From contig CM028132.1 of assembly GCA_016271365.2 (NCBI GenBank), forward strand, positions 1,191,007,001-1,191,071,000: DNA of 64,000 nucleotides, in the 5' to 3' direction. The first letter of the stretch is position 1. The number at the start of each line of letters is the position of its first letter. Below the pieces are notes generated by a model. That model ran no database searches and had not been told where the DNA came from. It saw only the letters and a list, made by a program, of their open reading frames with translations. Positions 22,431-32,984 of this stretch are shown piece after piece. Source of the DNA: Neoceratodus forsteri. Its lineage: Eukaryota; Chordata; Ceratodontiformes; Ceratodontidae. Made by a program: the position numbers and the translations under genes.

Positions 22431-22620
22431 ATTACTTACCATAACAGTGGATCTTTGAGAGAAACTCCTCCATTGAGCCACATCGTGGAACTGTGAGCTG
22501 TCAGTGTCAAGACCACCTGGAAAATCTTGCTAGCTAGAGCTTCCCATGTTATCATGCATCGTCGCTGCCTATATAGTGTGGGCAGCCCCATCATGCCTCA
22601 GCTCTCCACTGGAGAAAAAC
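22431..22620. repeat. DIRS-B left inverted terminal repeat
   Basis: Inverted match to 30760-30922: the block with 'gccacatcgtggaactgtg', 'aaaatcttgctag' and 'atcgtcgctgcctatata' is found in reverse complement at the right end. The TATA-like 'ctatata' lies in both copies, so each end could in principle promote inward transcription. Confidence 0.85.
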
Positions 22621-22814
22621 TCAGAGAATCAACAGACAGGTAGGGACCAGAGCAACCAGGACCAAACCAGGCACACAGGAGAGGATATCGAAGCCTGAGT
22701 AAATATGCCAAATTCAGACATAAGAACAGAATCAGCATGTGAGGGCAGGCAGGATAACCACCCGTCATCTGAAAAGGCAGGAAAGAGGGAGGGGGAGCTG
22801 TGGCTTAATGGATG

Positions 22815-22900
22815 AGATCATCTCAAAGATCTACTGCTATGGTAAGTAACTATTCCAACTTCTTCGAGGATACAGTATCTCCCTTCATTGAGTCACATCA
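22815..22900. repeat. DIRS-B internal complementary region
   Basis: Joins sequences complementary to the two outer ends. 'ctcaaagatctactgctatg' followed by 'gtaagtaac' is the inverse of the left terminus, and the following block ending 'attgagtcacatcatgg' is the inverse of the right terminus. Such a junction templates completion of the ends in DIRS replication. It lies next to the 3' end of the recombinase gene, as in canonical DIRS elements. Confidence 0.8.
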
Positions 22901-22989
22901 TGGAATGATTCCCAAGCAGTATCAAAGCACCATGGTAGGAAGGAAGGAAGAATCTAAGGACCCTGAGTAAAGAGGCCTTGCTGGACAGT

Positions 22990-23600
22990 AAGGCAGAATC
23001 TGGCACATCTACAAGGGATGATGTCCAGACTGTAATGCTTAGAAAATGTATGAACTGTACTCCAAGTGGCAGCAGCACATATGTCAGTAGTGGACACACT
23101 GTGGAAACATGCCACGGAAGTAGCCACCCCATGGGTGAAGTGAGCATGCAGGACCAGGAAGCTGCTTACTTCACATCAGGTAACAGGAAGAACTGCAGCA
23201 GACCAACCATTTGAAAAGGTCCTGCTTCGAAATAGGAGAGCCCACCATCCTGGGGGCGAAAACTACAAATAACTTGGAGGGTTTTCTACAATCCTTAGTA
23301 TAATCCAGGTACCAACACAACATCTGAGGATGTTAATAATATATGGTTGACATTCCCCACTATCCATGGGAGTACAGAAGTAAACACGAAGATCAACAAT
23401 CTGATTTAGTGTTTGCTCAGAAATGGCCTTCAGCGGAAAATGAGGATTGGTGTGCAAGATACCCTTATCCTTGTGGAAAATAATAAAAGGAGGATCTGCA
23501 ACCAGAGCTTGCAGTTCTGAAATGCATCAAGCTGATGTAATAGCCACTAGGAATAGTGTCTTCCAAGAGAGGAAGCACAGCTCATAAGTAGCAGCAGGCT
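22990..23600 (-). pseudogene. DIRS-B tyrosine recombinase fragment
   Basis: Minus-strand recombinase C-terminus. The tyrosine block 'TWSTVHTFSKHYSLD' is readable, with the nucleophile Tyr codon at 23032-23034. The HSTR motif of DIRS-C and DIRS-D appears here as HFTH (23131-23142), so the catalytic Arg has become His. The core-binding half is poorly preserved. In active DIRS this enzyme inserts the circular DNA copy by recombination. This copy is inactive. Confidence 0.75.
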
Positions 23601-23659
23601 CAAAGGGAAGGGCAAAATTGAAAAATTAAAGCTGTGCACATGCCAAACAGCTACCATTG

Positions 23660-23751
23660 CTAACACCCATACATATCACCTCTACAAGGAGGCTTCATTA
23701 GGGGGTTCCCTGATGAAACCTCCTTGTAGAGGCAATACTTAGGGGTGTCAG
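23660..23751. repeat. 92-bp near-perfect hairpin (foldback MITE or miRNA-like)
   Basis: Inverted repeat centred at about 23705. The inner arms contain 'cctctacaaggagg' and its exact complement; the outer ends are 'ctaacaccc' and 'ggggtgtcag'. It sits between the recombinase and RNase H parts of DIRS-B. The shape fits a tiny foldback MITE; it also resembles a microRNA precursor, but nothing shows that it is expressed. Confidence 0.65.
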
Positions 23752-24797
23752 CCCAATCCTCTCCTGCTTTGTTATTTTTAATGAACATTTTTGCAACAGT
23801 ACCTGTTTGGTGTGTGCGCAGCCTTTTGTTCAGTTTTTCTACTTGTGTGTTTGGCTACAGCACCTTTATAGGTGATGGTGTGTATTCCACTCCAGCTCTT
23901 TTTTGTCAAAGGGAGGGGCAGTAAGGGTCTCCGGAACCAAATTAAAGTCCCACATTGGAACCGGTTTGTGGACCAGGGGTTGCAGAAGTAAAATACCTCT
24001 AAGAAACTTGAGCCACCGTCTTGCCGTAAGTGAGGACATGAAAAGCCAACACTATTGCCAAGTGGGCCATAACTGAGAATACCCAAGACCCAAGTCCATA
24101 AAGGACAGAAGGTAGTCCCTCACCAGGCTGACCAGACACACAAAGGTGTTCAGCCGATGGGCAGCACATCAAAATGTAAAATGTTTCCATTTTGCAGGTA
24201 GGTGTACAGTGTAGCTGGCTTCTGAGCCACCAGTAGAACAGCTGCCACTTCCAGAGAAACCACAAAGCAGGAGAACTCTATATCCTCAGGACCACGTGTG
24301 GAGGTGCAGGGATTGAAGCTCCAGATGCACCAGAGCACCCTGCTCCTGGAACAGATGTCTCACTCATAGAGGGAGTGAAACAGGGGGTCCCATTGCCAAT
24401 TGCTGAAGCAGAGGGAACTCAATTTTTTGGGGCCAGTACAGGGCCACCAACATCAGGGTGTCTGGTTTGGCCCTCAACTTGACCAGAACCCTCTATATGA
24501 GATGGAGAGAGGCAAAGGCCTACATGAACCCCCTTTTCCTAAAGAGGGACACCATGTCTCACTAGAAAACTCCAGGCCCTGGAGTGAGTGAGTGAGTAGA
24601 TATGTAGCAGTTTTGCATTGAATGGAGATGCAAAAAGGTCAATGTCTGGGCAACCCCACTTTAGGAAGAGATGATGCACAACAGAGTTCCAGAGTTCTCA
24701 TCTGGGGTGGAGCACCCAGAACTGACTAAGATGATCCGCAGAGGGCATTAAGAGTGCCGAGCAGCAAGATGACTGACAAGAACATGCATTCCATGGC

Positions 24798-25106
24798 CTA
24801 GTGCCAGACTCTCATTGCCTCTCTGCGGAGAGGGTACAAGTGGACTCCGCCTTGACAATTGGTATAGTGCTTTACTGAAATGTTGTCTGTCCAAATCAAC
24901 AGCTCATGACTTGGAAGGTGGGTGCTGAAGGCCTGAAGGCCAAGTAGAACATCCCTCATCTCTAGAGTATTGTTGTGCAGAACTGTATCCAAGGGGGACC
25001 ATTGGTTCTGAGTATGAAAGAGGTCCAGATGAGCACCCCAACCCAAACCCAAGGCATCTGTCATCATCACCAGAAGAGGAAATGAATGGAGAAAGGGGGA
25101 TCCCAT
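24798..25106 (-). pseudogene. DIRS-B RNase H domain
   Basis: Minus-strand RNase H. Visible: 'MTDALGLGWGAHL' (first catalytic Asp), 'NNTLEMRDVLLGLQAF' (Glu) and 'LLIWTDNISVKHYTNCQGG' (second Asp, TDN). All three acidic positions are present in this open frame of about 100 codons. The domain degrades the RNA strand of the DNA/RNA hybrid. It follows the RT on the same strand with stops between. Confidence 0.82.
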
Positions 25107-25484
25107 CTCAAGGTTGAAGCAGTATAACCATCACTGAAGGGTGCAACAGAGCAGAGGGGTCACTTCTATCAGACACTCCAGCTCATCAGAATGCTAAGCC
25201 TACTGGGCACAGAGGAACCACTGTGGAATCTTCATCTGCAGGCATGCTGGTAGAACAGTCAGAATGGCAGCAGCCATGAGGCCTGTTAGATGTGAGGCAT
25301 CTGGCCGAGACACAGTCACTGAATGAGACCAGTTGAGCCTGGGCAACTAGCTCCACAGCACAATCTGAGGGAAGGAATGCCTGACCCAGCCCCATGTCCC
25401 GAATAGTGCCTGTATACTGGAGACATTGGCATGGATTGAGAACTGACTTTGGATCATTCACCAGAATTCCCAACTTTTGAATTA

Positions 25485-26147
25485 TCAGGTTCCAAACAGT
25501 GTGTAAACCGTAGCTTCACTTAATAATGCCTTTAAAAGCCAATCGTTGATGTATGGGAAGACATACAGGTCCTCCTCCTCTCTGATGGTGGCTGCTACCA
25601 CTGCAAAGTATTTTGTAAAGACGCATGGTGCAGGTAATAAACCAAAGGGCAAGACACAGCACTGATAGCGCAAGCCTTTGAGCATAAACTGCAGATACTG
25701 TCTGTGGGACTTGTGAATTCTGATATGGAGGTAAGCATCCTTAATATCCAGAGCAACCACCCAATCTCCTTGCAGAAGCTTGGGAAAGAGGGACTGTAGA
25801 GAGACCATTCAAAACCACTTGTATTCAACAAATAGGTTCAGGCCTCTTAGGTCTAAGGCAGGCTATAAATCCCCTGTCTATTATAGTACCAAGAAGTACT
25901 GTGAATAATATCCCAGGTTCATTTTGGCAACTAGGACAGGCCCTATAGCCTTTTTGCTGAGGATGGTTTGAACCTCCTCTAGCAGGAGGCAAGATGTGCT
26001 GGAGGATAGGGACTGGGTAAAGGAGGGTGCATTGGAGGGACATGGAGGAGTTCTAAGGAGTGTCCTCACTGAACCATCTCCAACATCCAAGCATTGGTAG
26101 TGATCTCCCTCCATTTTGGTAGGAAGGAGATTCACCCCCCCCACCAA
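25485..26147 (-). pseudogene. DIRS-B reverse transcriptase
   Basis: Two minus-strand pieces. The N-terminal one (complement of 26147-25881) has 'LLLEEVQTILSKKAIGPVLV' then 'GYYSQYFLV'. The second (complement of 25808-25485) has 'WVVALDIKDAYLHIRIHKSH', 'LPFGLLPAPCVFTKYFAVVA' and the catalytic box YIND (25542-25553) in place of YLDD, so the first catalytic Asp of the box is Asn. The LDIKDAYLHI motif with the other catalytic Asp is intact. A frameshift lies near 25830-25880. Confidence 0.85.
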
Positions 26148-26457
26148 GACTCCCTAACTGGGGCCAGAGGAAGGGGGGGCGGAGTCAGAATGTGCCAGGG
26201 GTGGCAGGAGTGACGTTGATACCTGCACCTTTGGTGAGCCTGGCATGGGCACTGGGAGGCTAGTCTGCATGAGGGGAGGTCTGTGGATGCTGGAAGCCAT
26301 GGCTGGGACCCCTAGAGTAACCCCTACCGGGGTGGCTATGGGGCCTTCAAAAGGGGTGCTGGCTCCTAGCACAGCTTAGGATTCACTGTGTACAGAGAGC
26401 CAACAGGGTCATTTTTAATGTCTGAAGGTCCTGCAGGACAGGCTCAAAGTCAGTGTT

Positions 26458-27133
26458 TTTTTTTTCACCACTTCTTTTTCCCTCCGGTCACTGGAGTGAT
26501 GGCCTCTCTTGGGCAAAGTCCTGGTTGTCTCCCACTCAACCTGAAACCCCCCCATTATTGGGTCCCCTCCCAGAGTTCCGAAAGTGCCTTATCTCTGCCT
26601 GGTGAGAGACCCCCCCTGGCTTAACCCCATGGGTGGGGCTGCCACTCCTACAAGTGCCCTAGACATATAGCATCATCCAGGCACTGGTGGCATGCGGAGG
26701 ATCGGGACCCAGGTGGGCAGGGTCCAGCAGTGGGCATGGGGCTGGGGTGTGCCATTGCCTTCCAGCACTCTGGGGCATTTCCTTTGTCTGGTGGTTCCAC
26801 CCCCTCCCCATTGGCATGCACGATTGTGTAATGATGCCCAGTGAAGGAGACGTGCTCACTCCCAAGTGCATTTCTGCTGACATCTGCCGTGCACCACCTT
26901 CCCTCTTGTGTGTGGGCTGTGGCACTGTAGCTCCCCTTAGCCGCAGGGAGGCACCCAAGTACAGAGTCCTGCAACCCTCCCTCCCACGGAGAAGGTGAGC
27001 TGTCATCGAACGCTCGAGCCTTCTCCTCCTCTGCTGACCCCCAATGGCCCGTGCTCATTCCCGAACATGGGTCACCAGCATGGCACAAGATATGGCATCC
27101 AGTGCCTCAACCCTCAGCACCACTGGGCCAGCC
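26458..27133 (-). mobile_element. tRNA-headed SINE, ~676 bp, with 15-bp target duplication
   Basis: A retroposon on the minus strand inside the DIRS-B Gag region. The 15-base sequence 'ctcaaagtcagtgtt' occurs on both sides (26443-26457 and 27134-27148). On the minus strand it starts directly after the duplication with 'ggctggcccagtggtgctga', which carries a good A box (tggcccagtgg) and, about 60 bases on, a weak B box (gttcggga), in the layout of a tRNA-Leu or tRNA-Ser class II head. It ends in A10, seen as the T-run at 26455-26465. The body has no convincing gene. SINEs of this length are uncommon. Confidence 0.75.
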
Positions 27134-27287
27134 CTCAAAGTCAGTGTTGAAAAGCTCCTTTCCTCTAAAGGGAGCATGAAAGTCTGACTGGATATCAGAG
27201 GCAAAGCCAGCAACACACAACCAGAAGTGGTGGTTAGGCAAATGCTGGAAGCAGCCAAATGAGCAGCCGCATCCGAGGAATTATAAG

Positions 27288-28360
27288 CCGGGCCCTGTGT
27301 TTACTGTGGTAAACTAGATCTACATTCTGTGGTAGGACCTCATGCTGGCTGCAGTCAGACTATGGGCAATTCTGCTGTGATTCTGCAGCAATTCTGTGAT
27401 GGGCTTTACATTCTCTGGCAACGCAAATGAGCCCCAAAATAAAATCTAGCTACCCTGAAAAAATGTTCAGAGAAAGGCAGCCTGGGACAGTTTGGTAGAT
27501 GCACAGGCAAGGCAATGCAAAACAATTCTGGCATCATGATTTGGATTGGATGTAGGGCATGGGGGAATTGAAGGGTTGTTTATTTTTTTACTGCAGTCTG
27601 TTTTATTGTCCCATGGCTCCCTCCCACCTGCCCAGTGCTGGTTTACCACAGCTATGCTCCTGAAAATTTCTCCCCCCCTGCCTGCCCAGTTGCTTGAAGA
27701 CCAGAATTGCCTGTTTGCAAAACAGTGCTGCTCCAATGGCTCCTTCCCACCCACTTGCTTGAAGCCTGGTGGTGATGGTTTGTGTCGTAATGCTGCTTTA
27801 GTTGCTTCTTCCTGCTCACGCAGTTTGGCAACGTTGGTGTCATTTGTGTCAATGCCACTTGGCATCCATATCTTCTTCTCTGCCACTCTGTAAGTTTTTA
27901 CTGTGAAGCTAGAGAGGAGCTGGACCATTTTACATTAGGCAACGGTCCAGAAAGCCTCCCATTTTTTGTCTGCAATAATTACTAATACTTTTTTCATTCC
28001 AAAATTCTGCAGTTGGTAAATAGAACCACCATTCTGTCTAATGAAATAGACTTCCTGAAGTTCCCTCAGTGTTTGTAGAAGGCCACAATGGTCATAAGTT
28101 TCAGGGCTGAGTGCCAGAGGATTGGAAAGGGGTGGGTCTACTCACTGCTGCAACCCAGGGGGAACGGATGTATAATGGACCTGCCAACAACTCACACGAA
28201 TGCCATTTTAAGCTTGATCACAGTCATTTTAGTCATTTAGCTGGGGTTTTCAGTGGTGACAGACATTTTTACTGCACCAAAAAAATGCTGTTTCTGTGGC
28301 AGGACCATCTTTCTGCAGCGGTTGCTGCAAACGCAAAATTACAGAAAACACAGGGCCCTG
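27288..28360. mobile_element. hAT-like element with 19-bp inverted ends
   Basis: About 1.07 kb inserted in the Gag of DIRS-B. The left end 'ccgggccctgtgtttactg' and the inverted right end 'cagggccctgtgttttctg' match at 17 of 19. The flanking 8-mers 'attataag' (27280-27287) and 'atcataaa' (28361-28368) match at 6 of 8, consistent with an old 8-bp hAT target duplication. The Gag reading is continuous across it when it is removed. The interior has no recognisable transposase; ORFs on both strands look incidental. Confidence 0.75.
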
Positions 28361-29156
28361 ATCATAAACAGACCGTAGCAGATGCTTACCAGCTTTCAGT
28401 CCATTGGCAATACTCTGTAGGACCATGAGTTTGTCAGAGCCATCCGGCAGCTTGTCAGTCATTACGAACATACAAAATTGCCAGCAGAAAGAGGCCTCAT
28501 GGTCTAGCAAGTCTGCTCGAGTGTGCAGCAAGCCCCTCTTCACGCAGCTGCTCATCCCACCCCTTCCCAGTATCCTCCCTTCCTCTTACCCTGTCCATAT
28601 GAACACTGTAGCCATACTGTACATTTCCACAAGGAATTCTGATATTTAAGCCTGGTAATTTGCAATTTGGAGACCAAGAGATGATGAATCATATGTGCTT
28701 TTTCCCATGATGTCAAGATTCCTGGATTCCTTATCAGGAGGCAGAGAGCTCCTATGTTTTCGAGCCTTAGACTTTCATAAAGATTTTTCTTAAAGGAGTC
28801 CTGTTCCTCTGCCACAAATCCCAGTTATGACTGGATCTGCCTGAGGAAAGCCTGAAAGGAGGCAATCTGAGGAGAGGACCGAGGAGTGCTCTTTACACTA
28901 TCCTCACTATAGGAGGATAAAGTAGAACTGGAGCTCCCACATCCAGGGGATTTAGATCTTGCTCCATCACTTTATATTCCTCCTCCATATACTCTGGGTT
29001 GTATTCCAGCTCATCCCCAGTGTCAATGGTCATGGGCAGCAGGTCAACAGGCAGAAGGGGCTGTGAAGGAAGGACTGCCAACAGACTTACCATAGATTGA
29101 GGAAATCCTTGCTGGGCATTACGGTAGGCGGAGAGAACTCTTGCATAGTTGACAAG

Positions 29157-29860
29157 GTCAATCAATCAATCAATCAAGTCTTTATTTAACCAGGCGTTCA
29201 TCATTGAGCAGAAGCTCATTTGCAAGATGGACCTGGGTGGAGCAAGAACAATTGTATATACAGGTCAACACAGGTATTTACAAGGCAATACAGATAATAC
29301 TCTTTACAGAGAGGAAGAAAAAGAAGTTCATATGTACATAGAATTATACAGATATTGTACAGATTACACGGTATTTACATACATAGAAGTGTCTATAGGA
29401 AGATAAAGTAGGTTATCTAAGGTTGGGGAGGAAGTAACGGAAGAAAAAAATTAAAATATACACCAGGTAGAGGTGAAGGTAGGGAGGAAGAGAGGGAGGG
29501 AAGTAGGGGGAGAAAGGCTAGGAGGGCACGGTGCACAGAAAGGAGTTGGTAAAGCTGGATGTAGAGAAGGTGGATGGAGAACAGGAGATGTCTGAGCCCC
29601 GGATTGAATGTTATAAAGTACGGGCATGGTAGGGATGTCACAAACCCAGGATAGTGAGCTCCTATCCGAGGTTGGGAAAGGAAGAATAAGGGGATGGATG
29701 GGCCTAGTGTTGATAAGACAGGGGGATAAGAGAGAGAACAATTAGGCTGGTGAGGAGCAAGCTGGGGGGGTCAGTACTTAAAATTGGGTCTAGGCGTGGC
29801 TATATACCAGTGCAGACACCGGTACTGGGTCTGAGTGGGTGAAGCAGTTACATACTTCTC
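29157..29860 (-). mobile_element. LINE 3' end, minus strand, with (TTGA)n tail
   Basis: Read on the minus strand this ends with 'aaatgagcttctgctcaatg', then 'taaataaagact' and a TTGA microsatellite (plus-strand 'tcaa' repeats at about 29159-29176). The short hairpin gagcttctgctc matches the terminal hairpins of the LINE tails at 9435 and 17060, so it is probably the same or a sister family. Only a purine-rich 3' UTR is present (its complement is the pyrimidine-rich sequence of the other copies). The distal boundary near 29860 is approximate. Confidence 0.6.
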
Positions 29861-30759
29861 TGATTGTACAGAAATAAAGCATCTTGAAAGCATTTATACC
29901 GATTAGAGTGCTTAATTTGAGGGTTTTTTGTAGATCAACAGCAGCAACTCAGATGGCATCAATGGGGTTGATGTTATTAACTGCGTTAAAGGCAGAAGCT
30001 TCTGAAACAGCTCAGACATTGTCTGGTAAAGTATCTGAGTGATGACAGGCCCTGATGGAGTCGTCAATGACTGAACCATCGATGGGACAGTGCCAATGGT
30101 AGAACTGGCTGGGGATTCCCCAATGGGGGATTACAGCCTGTGCCAGACTCCAACTTTGGTGACTGAGAGATGGTTGGGGGAGCAGCAGAACAAGAGAGCT
30201 TGGCTTGAGTCCTGTCTTTGTCCACAGACTTACCTTTTTAAGAGGAGAGCGGGACCAGTTTGGAGGGCATCTTTCTCCTTGTGCCTCTTCTTGTCTGTGT
30301 GGCTGTGCTTGTCTGCTGATCTAGCAGACTGGCCCTTCTTCTGAGGGTGAATCAATGGTAGACACCGCGTCAACCATGAAAATGATGGGTTGATGGGAAA
30401 TGCAGGAGATCACGGTGAAGACACCTTGACACATGCTGTTTCTCCTCCACTGCCTTGATTTTAAATAAAGTTCCAAGGACTTCTTGTGATGTCAGACTGG
30501 CCTGGTTAAAGCCCTGACAAATGCTGCAGAACTTCACATTGTGAGCTAAGCCAAAGAACTGAATGAACATGGAGTGGTTGTCGTCTTTGTAGATCTTTAC
30601 TTTACCACAGCAACAATAACAGAACAATGGTTCCTTTTCTTTCAATGATGGCATAACAGATTAAATAGGTTAAAATAACAACAAGAAATAGCAGCATTAG
30701 CAATACTCATAAAGTTCAACAGCGTTGTTTAGCAGCAGTAGACTGATGAGCGGTTGATG

Positions 30760-30922
30760 GCGGAAAAAGAACTGAGGCATGATGGAGCCACCCATGTTAT
30801 ATAGGCAGCGATGATGCACGCTTGATGGGGCGGCCCAACTAGCAAGATTTTCTGGGTGGTCTGAACACCAGTGGCTTACAGTTCCACGATGTGGCTCAAT
30901 AGAGGGAGATATCCTTGAAGAA
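30760..30922. repeat. DIRS-B right inverted terminal repeat
   Basis: Inverse of the left terminal repeat at 22431-22620. The conserved part ends near 30922 with 'tccttgaagaag'; the last bases predicted from the internal complementary region are not found, so the outermost few bases are lost or changed. Confidence 0.8.
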
Positions 30923-31235
30923 GATCACTGCTTTCCCCATGCCTATCCACTCAGGTCACAGTGAGGGGCTCAAACACTACATGGGAGGCTTAGGACTGCT
31001 GCCACACTACTGCTGCTACCACCTCTCCAGCAAACTAGCATGGGAGACTGGACAAGGGGGGCAGAGGGCACATACTTCTGAAGCTGTAACCCCATGTGCC
31101 AGTGATTCTGGTTCCACCATCCGACTCTCCCTCTCGCTTTTTCCTTCTCCTGGACTTTAATCTCAGCTCTGCATTTTTCCCAATATGCAGATAGAGATCT
31201 CACTGCCCTGCATGTTCAAACCCAGCCTGCTGTGC
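30923..31235. other. No gene seen
   Basis: Unassigned DNA between the right end of DIRS-B and the second minisatellite block. No recognisable coding sequence. Confidence 0.4.
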
Positions 31236-31600
31236 AGCAGAATAGTCTGGTGTCCAACCTGGCCCATTAGGGACTAAAACAAATCCCCTCCCACAGACTA
31301 CCTGATGGGTCCAGTCCCCCTCTCCAAGCCACCTACCAGGTCCAGTGCCCAACATGATCTGTTAGAGAATAAAAAAATCTCTCTCCCCTCCTCTACCCAA
31401 CTACCTGATAAGTCCAGGCCAAACTAGGACTATCAGGGAATAAACAAACCTATTCTTCTCCCCTCAAAAACCTAACAAATCCCAAGCCCAGCCTGGTCTG
31501 TCAAGAAATAAAAAAAAAACATATGTCCCTCTCCCACCAACTACCTGACAGGTCTGGTGCCCGACCTGGAGCATCAGGGAAAAAAAAAGAAATGGTGATA
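31236..31600. repeat. Minisatellite, ~68-bp unit, right block
   Basis: About six copies of the unit seen at 21740-22365, with 'acctgacaggtctggtgccc', 'atcagggaataaa' and pyrimidine runs in the same order and orientation. One unit near 31300 is shortened. Confidence 0.85.
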
Positions 31601-32455
31601 GGGATGGGGGTAGCTATAAGTGAGTTTGGTGCTGGGGGGATGAAACTAATTGTCTGGTGTCAGGTGGACTTGAATCATCATGTAGGGAGCAGTACTGAAA
31701 AGCAGTGCCACTGCATCACAGCCCTCCCTGTGGGCACAGTAACCAAAAAATCTGTAAAACTGACATTGGAGGTAGTCCTCATTTAAAGAGCTGCTAACAG
31801 TTCAATGTTAATATCGCGCAACCAGAGCTCCCAAACACATGTCCTGTTCACCCCCACATGCTGGCTCCCCTCCAGCAGCAGAGCCAATCAAGCAACTGCA
31901 TTCATCACTGGGGGCTTTTGAATTGTAACCCGACAGACTTGGACTGAAGGAGTCAGAGTTTCAGGCTCAGGTGCTCTCTCTGCAGTTGACTATGCTGCAA
32001 GGGGTCATGAGGGCAGCTGTCTGGACCCCACCCTCTCCCAATGATCGCTGGGTTTAGGCAAAATAATTTGAAATAATGAAATAACCAGGGTGGGGGAGGT
32101 CTGCATGCTAGGAAAGAATGCATGATAGCGAGTGCGATCGGAGGCGGTGGAGGAACCAATTTTGTGGCAGCAGAACAGATCTGGAGGACACCTGCACCAG
32201 AACTGGTAAGGCAAGCTACAAATGTTAAATGGGCTGTTTGATCAGCGTTGTACCTGAGTGGAAGCTATGGGGGTGGTAGCTGACAGAGCTGTGGCAAGCA
32301 GGAGTTCACGCTGTTGTGTGCATGCGCTACACTGACGAACGCTATTTCTGGCACACGCTTAGACGACAGCGCTATTTTGATTAGCGCTATAGTGGTTGTG
32401 CTATATTAACTGGATACCGCTGCTAACACCTCAAAGAAATCTTTGAAAAAAGTAC
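31601..32455. other. No gene seen
   Basis: Non-coding DNA before DIRS-C. A cluster of 'gcgctat' words (32339-32410) is noticeable, but it is not a clean tandem array. Confidence 0.4.
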
Positions 32456-32660
32456 AGTTACATAAGAACTTACTGTAACAGTAGATCTTCAAGAGAAGCT
32501 CTTGCAGCAGGTCATACCGGTAGGAGTATACTGCCAGGCACTGGGACTACACATAAAACTTTTAGCTAGCAGTCTACCACAGGGGACGCATCAACCCCCC
32601 CGCCAACATCAGTCATCTGACGCCGTATAGGCTATATAGCAGGGTGGTCCCCCACACCAC
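32456..32660. repeat. DIRS-C left inverted terminal repeat
   Basis: Starts 'agttacataagaacttactg' and contains 'gaagctcttgcagcagg', 'aacttttagctagcagtcta' and 'cgccgtataggctatatagc'. All are found inverted in 43850-44011. Confidence 0.88.
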
Positions 32661-32811
32661 CTTAGTTTTCCACGGAGACTCTGCACAGCCAGCTGATGGA
32701 GAACCAAGGAGGTTATTCCAAGAGCCAACGAAAAGGCAGAAGCAGATGCAATAGAAAAAGAGAAGCAGGGGAAGGAGAGAGGGAAAGCAGGGCCTGCTGC
32801 AAGAGCTTCTC

Positions 32812-32880
32812 TCGAAGATCTGCTTTACAGTAAGTTCTTATGTAACTATAGTATCTTACTTTGAGGAAGGCTCTTGCAGC
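32812..32880. repeat. DIRS-C internal complementary region
   Basis: 'gaagatctgctttacagtaa' plus 'gttcttatgtaact' is the inverse of the left outer end, and the adjoining 'cttactttgaggaaggctct' plus 'tgcagcagg' is the inverse of the right outer end. The two inverses abut at about 32848, which is the diagnostic DIRS arrangement. Confidence 0.88.
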
Positions 32881-32984
32881 AGGCCACACTGGTAAGACTG
32901 AGTCCCAAGAAGTACGAGTTATTAACACCAGGCTAACATCAACGGGAGTCAAGAGCTCATGACAGGAGGCCCTAAAAACTGCTA

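Larger units (their letters stand above)
27055..30654 (-). pseudogene. DIRS-B Gag-like ORF1, fragmented by insertions
   Basis: Minus-strand Gag pieces of DIRS-B. The N-terminal piece (complement of 30654-30370) keeps a degraded Cys/His cluster ('CCCGKVKIYKDDNHS', 'FCSICQGF'). A middle piece at about 29160-28890 has 'VNYARVLSAYRNAQQG'. A C-terminal piece (about 28435-28361) has 'LKAGKHLLRSVYD', which runs on across the hAT-like element into 'SSDAAAHLAASSICLTT' just below 27287. Removing the nested elements restores this order, so these are parts of one Gag. Confidence 0.7.
22431..30922 (-). mobile_element. DIRS-B, DIRS retrotransposon with several nested insertions
   Basis: Minus-strand DIRS element bounded by inverted terminal repeats (22431-22620 and about 30760-30922) and carrying an internal complementary region at 22815-22900. 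From right to left: Gag pieces (30654 down to about 27055), reverse transcriptase (26147-25485), RNase H (25106-24798) and tyrosine recombinase (about 23600-22990). Nested insertions account for its 8.5-kb length: a LINE tail (29157-29860), a hAT-like element (27288-28360), a SINE (26458-27133) and a hairpin element (23660-23751). The flanks are minisatellite-bearing DNA. All genes are broken. Confidence 0.88.

Noticed and set aside
26648..27088. A 146-codon minus-strand ORF that could look like a host gene
   Set aside because: It lies wholly within the retroposon at 26458-27133, has no domain I recognise, and shares its span with other overlapping ORFs on both strands.
27467..27928. A 153-codon minus-strand ORF and a 115-codon plus-strand ORF over the same DNA
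   Set aside because: Both are inside the hAT-like element, are mirror readings of each other, and show no transposase motif.
29159..29176. TCAA direct repeats considered as a short tandem or CRISPR-like array
   Set aside because: Simple microsatellite at the tail of a minus-strand LINE; no spacers.
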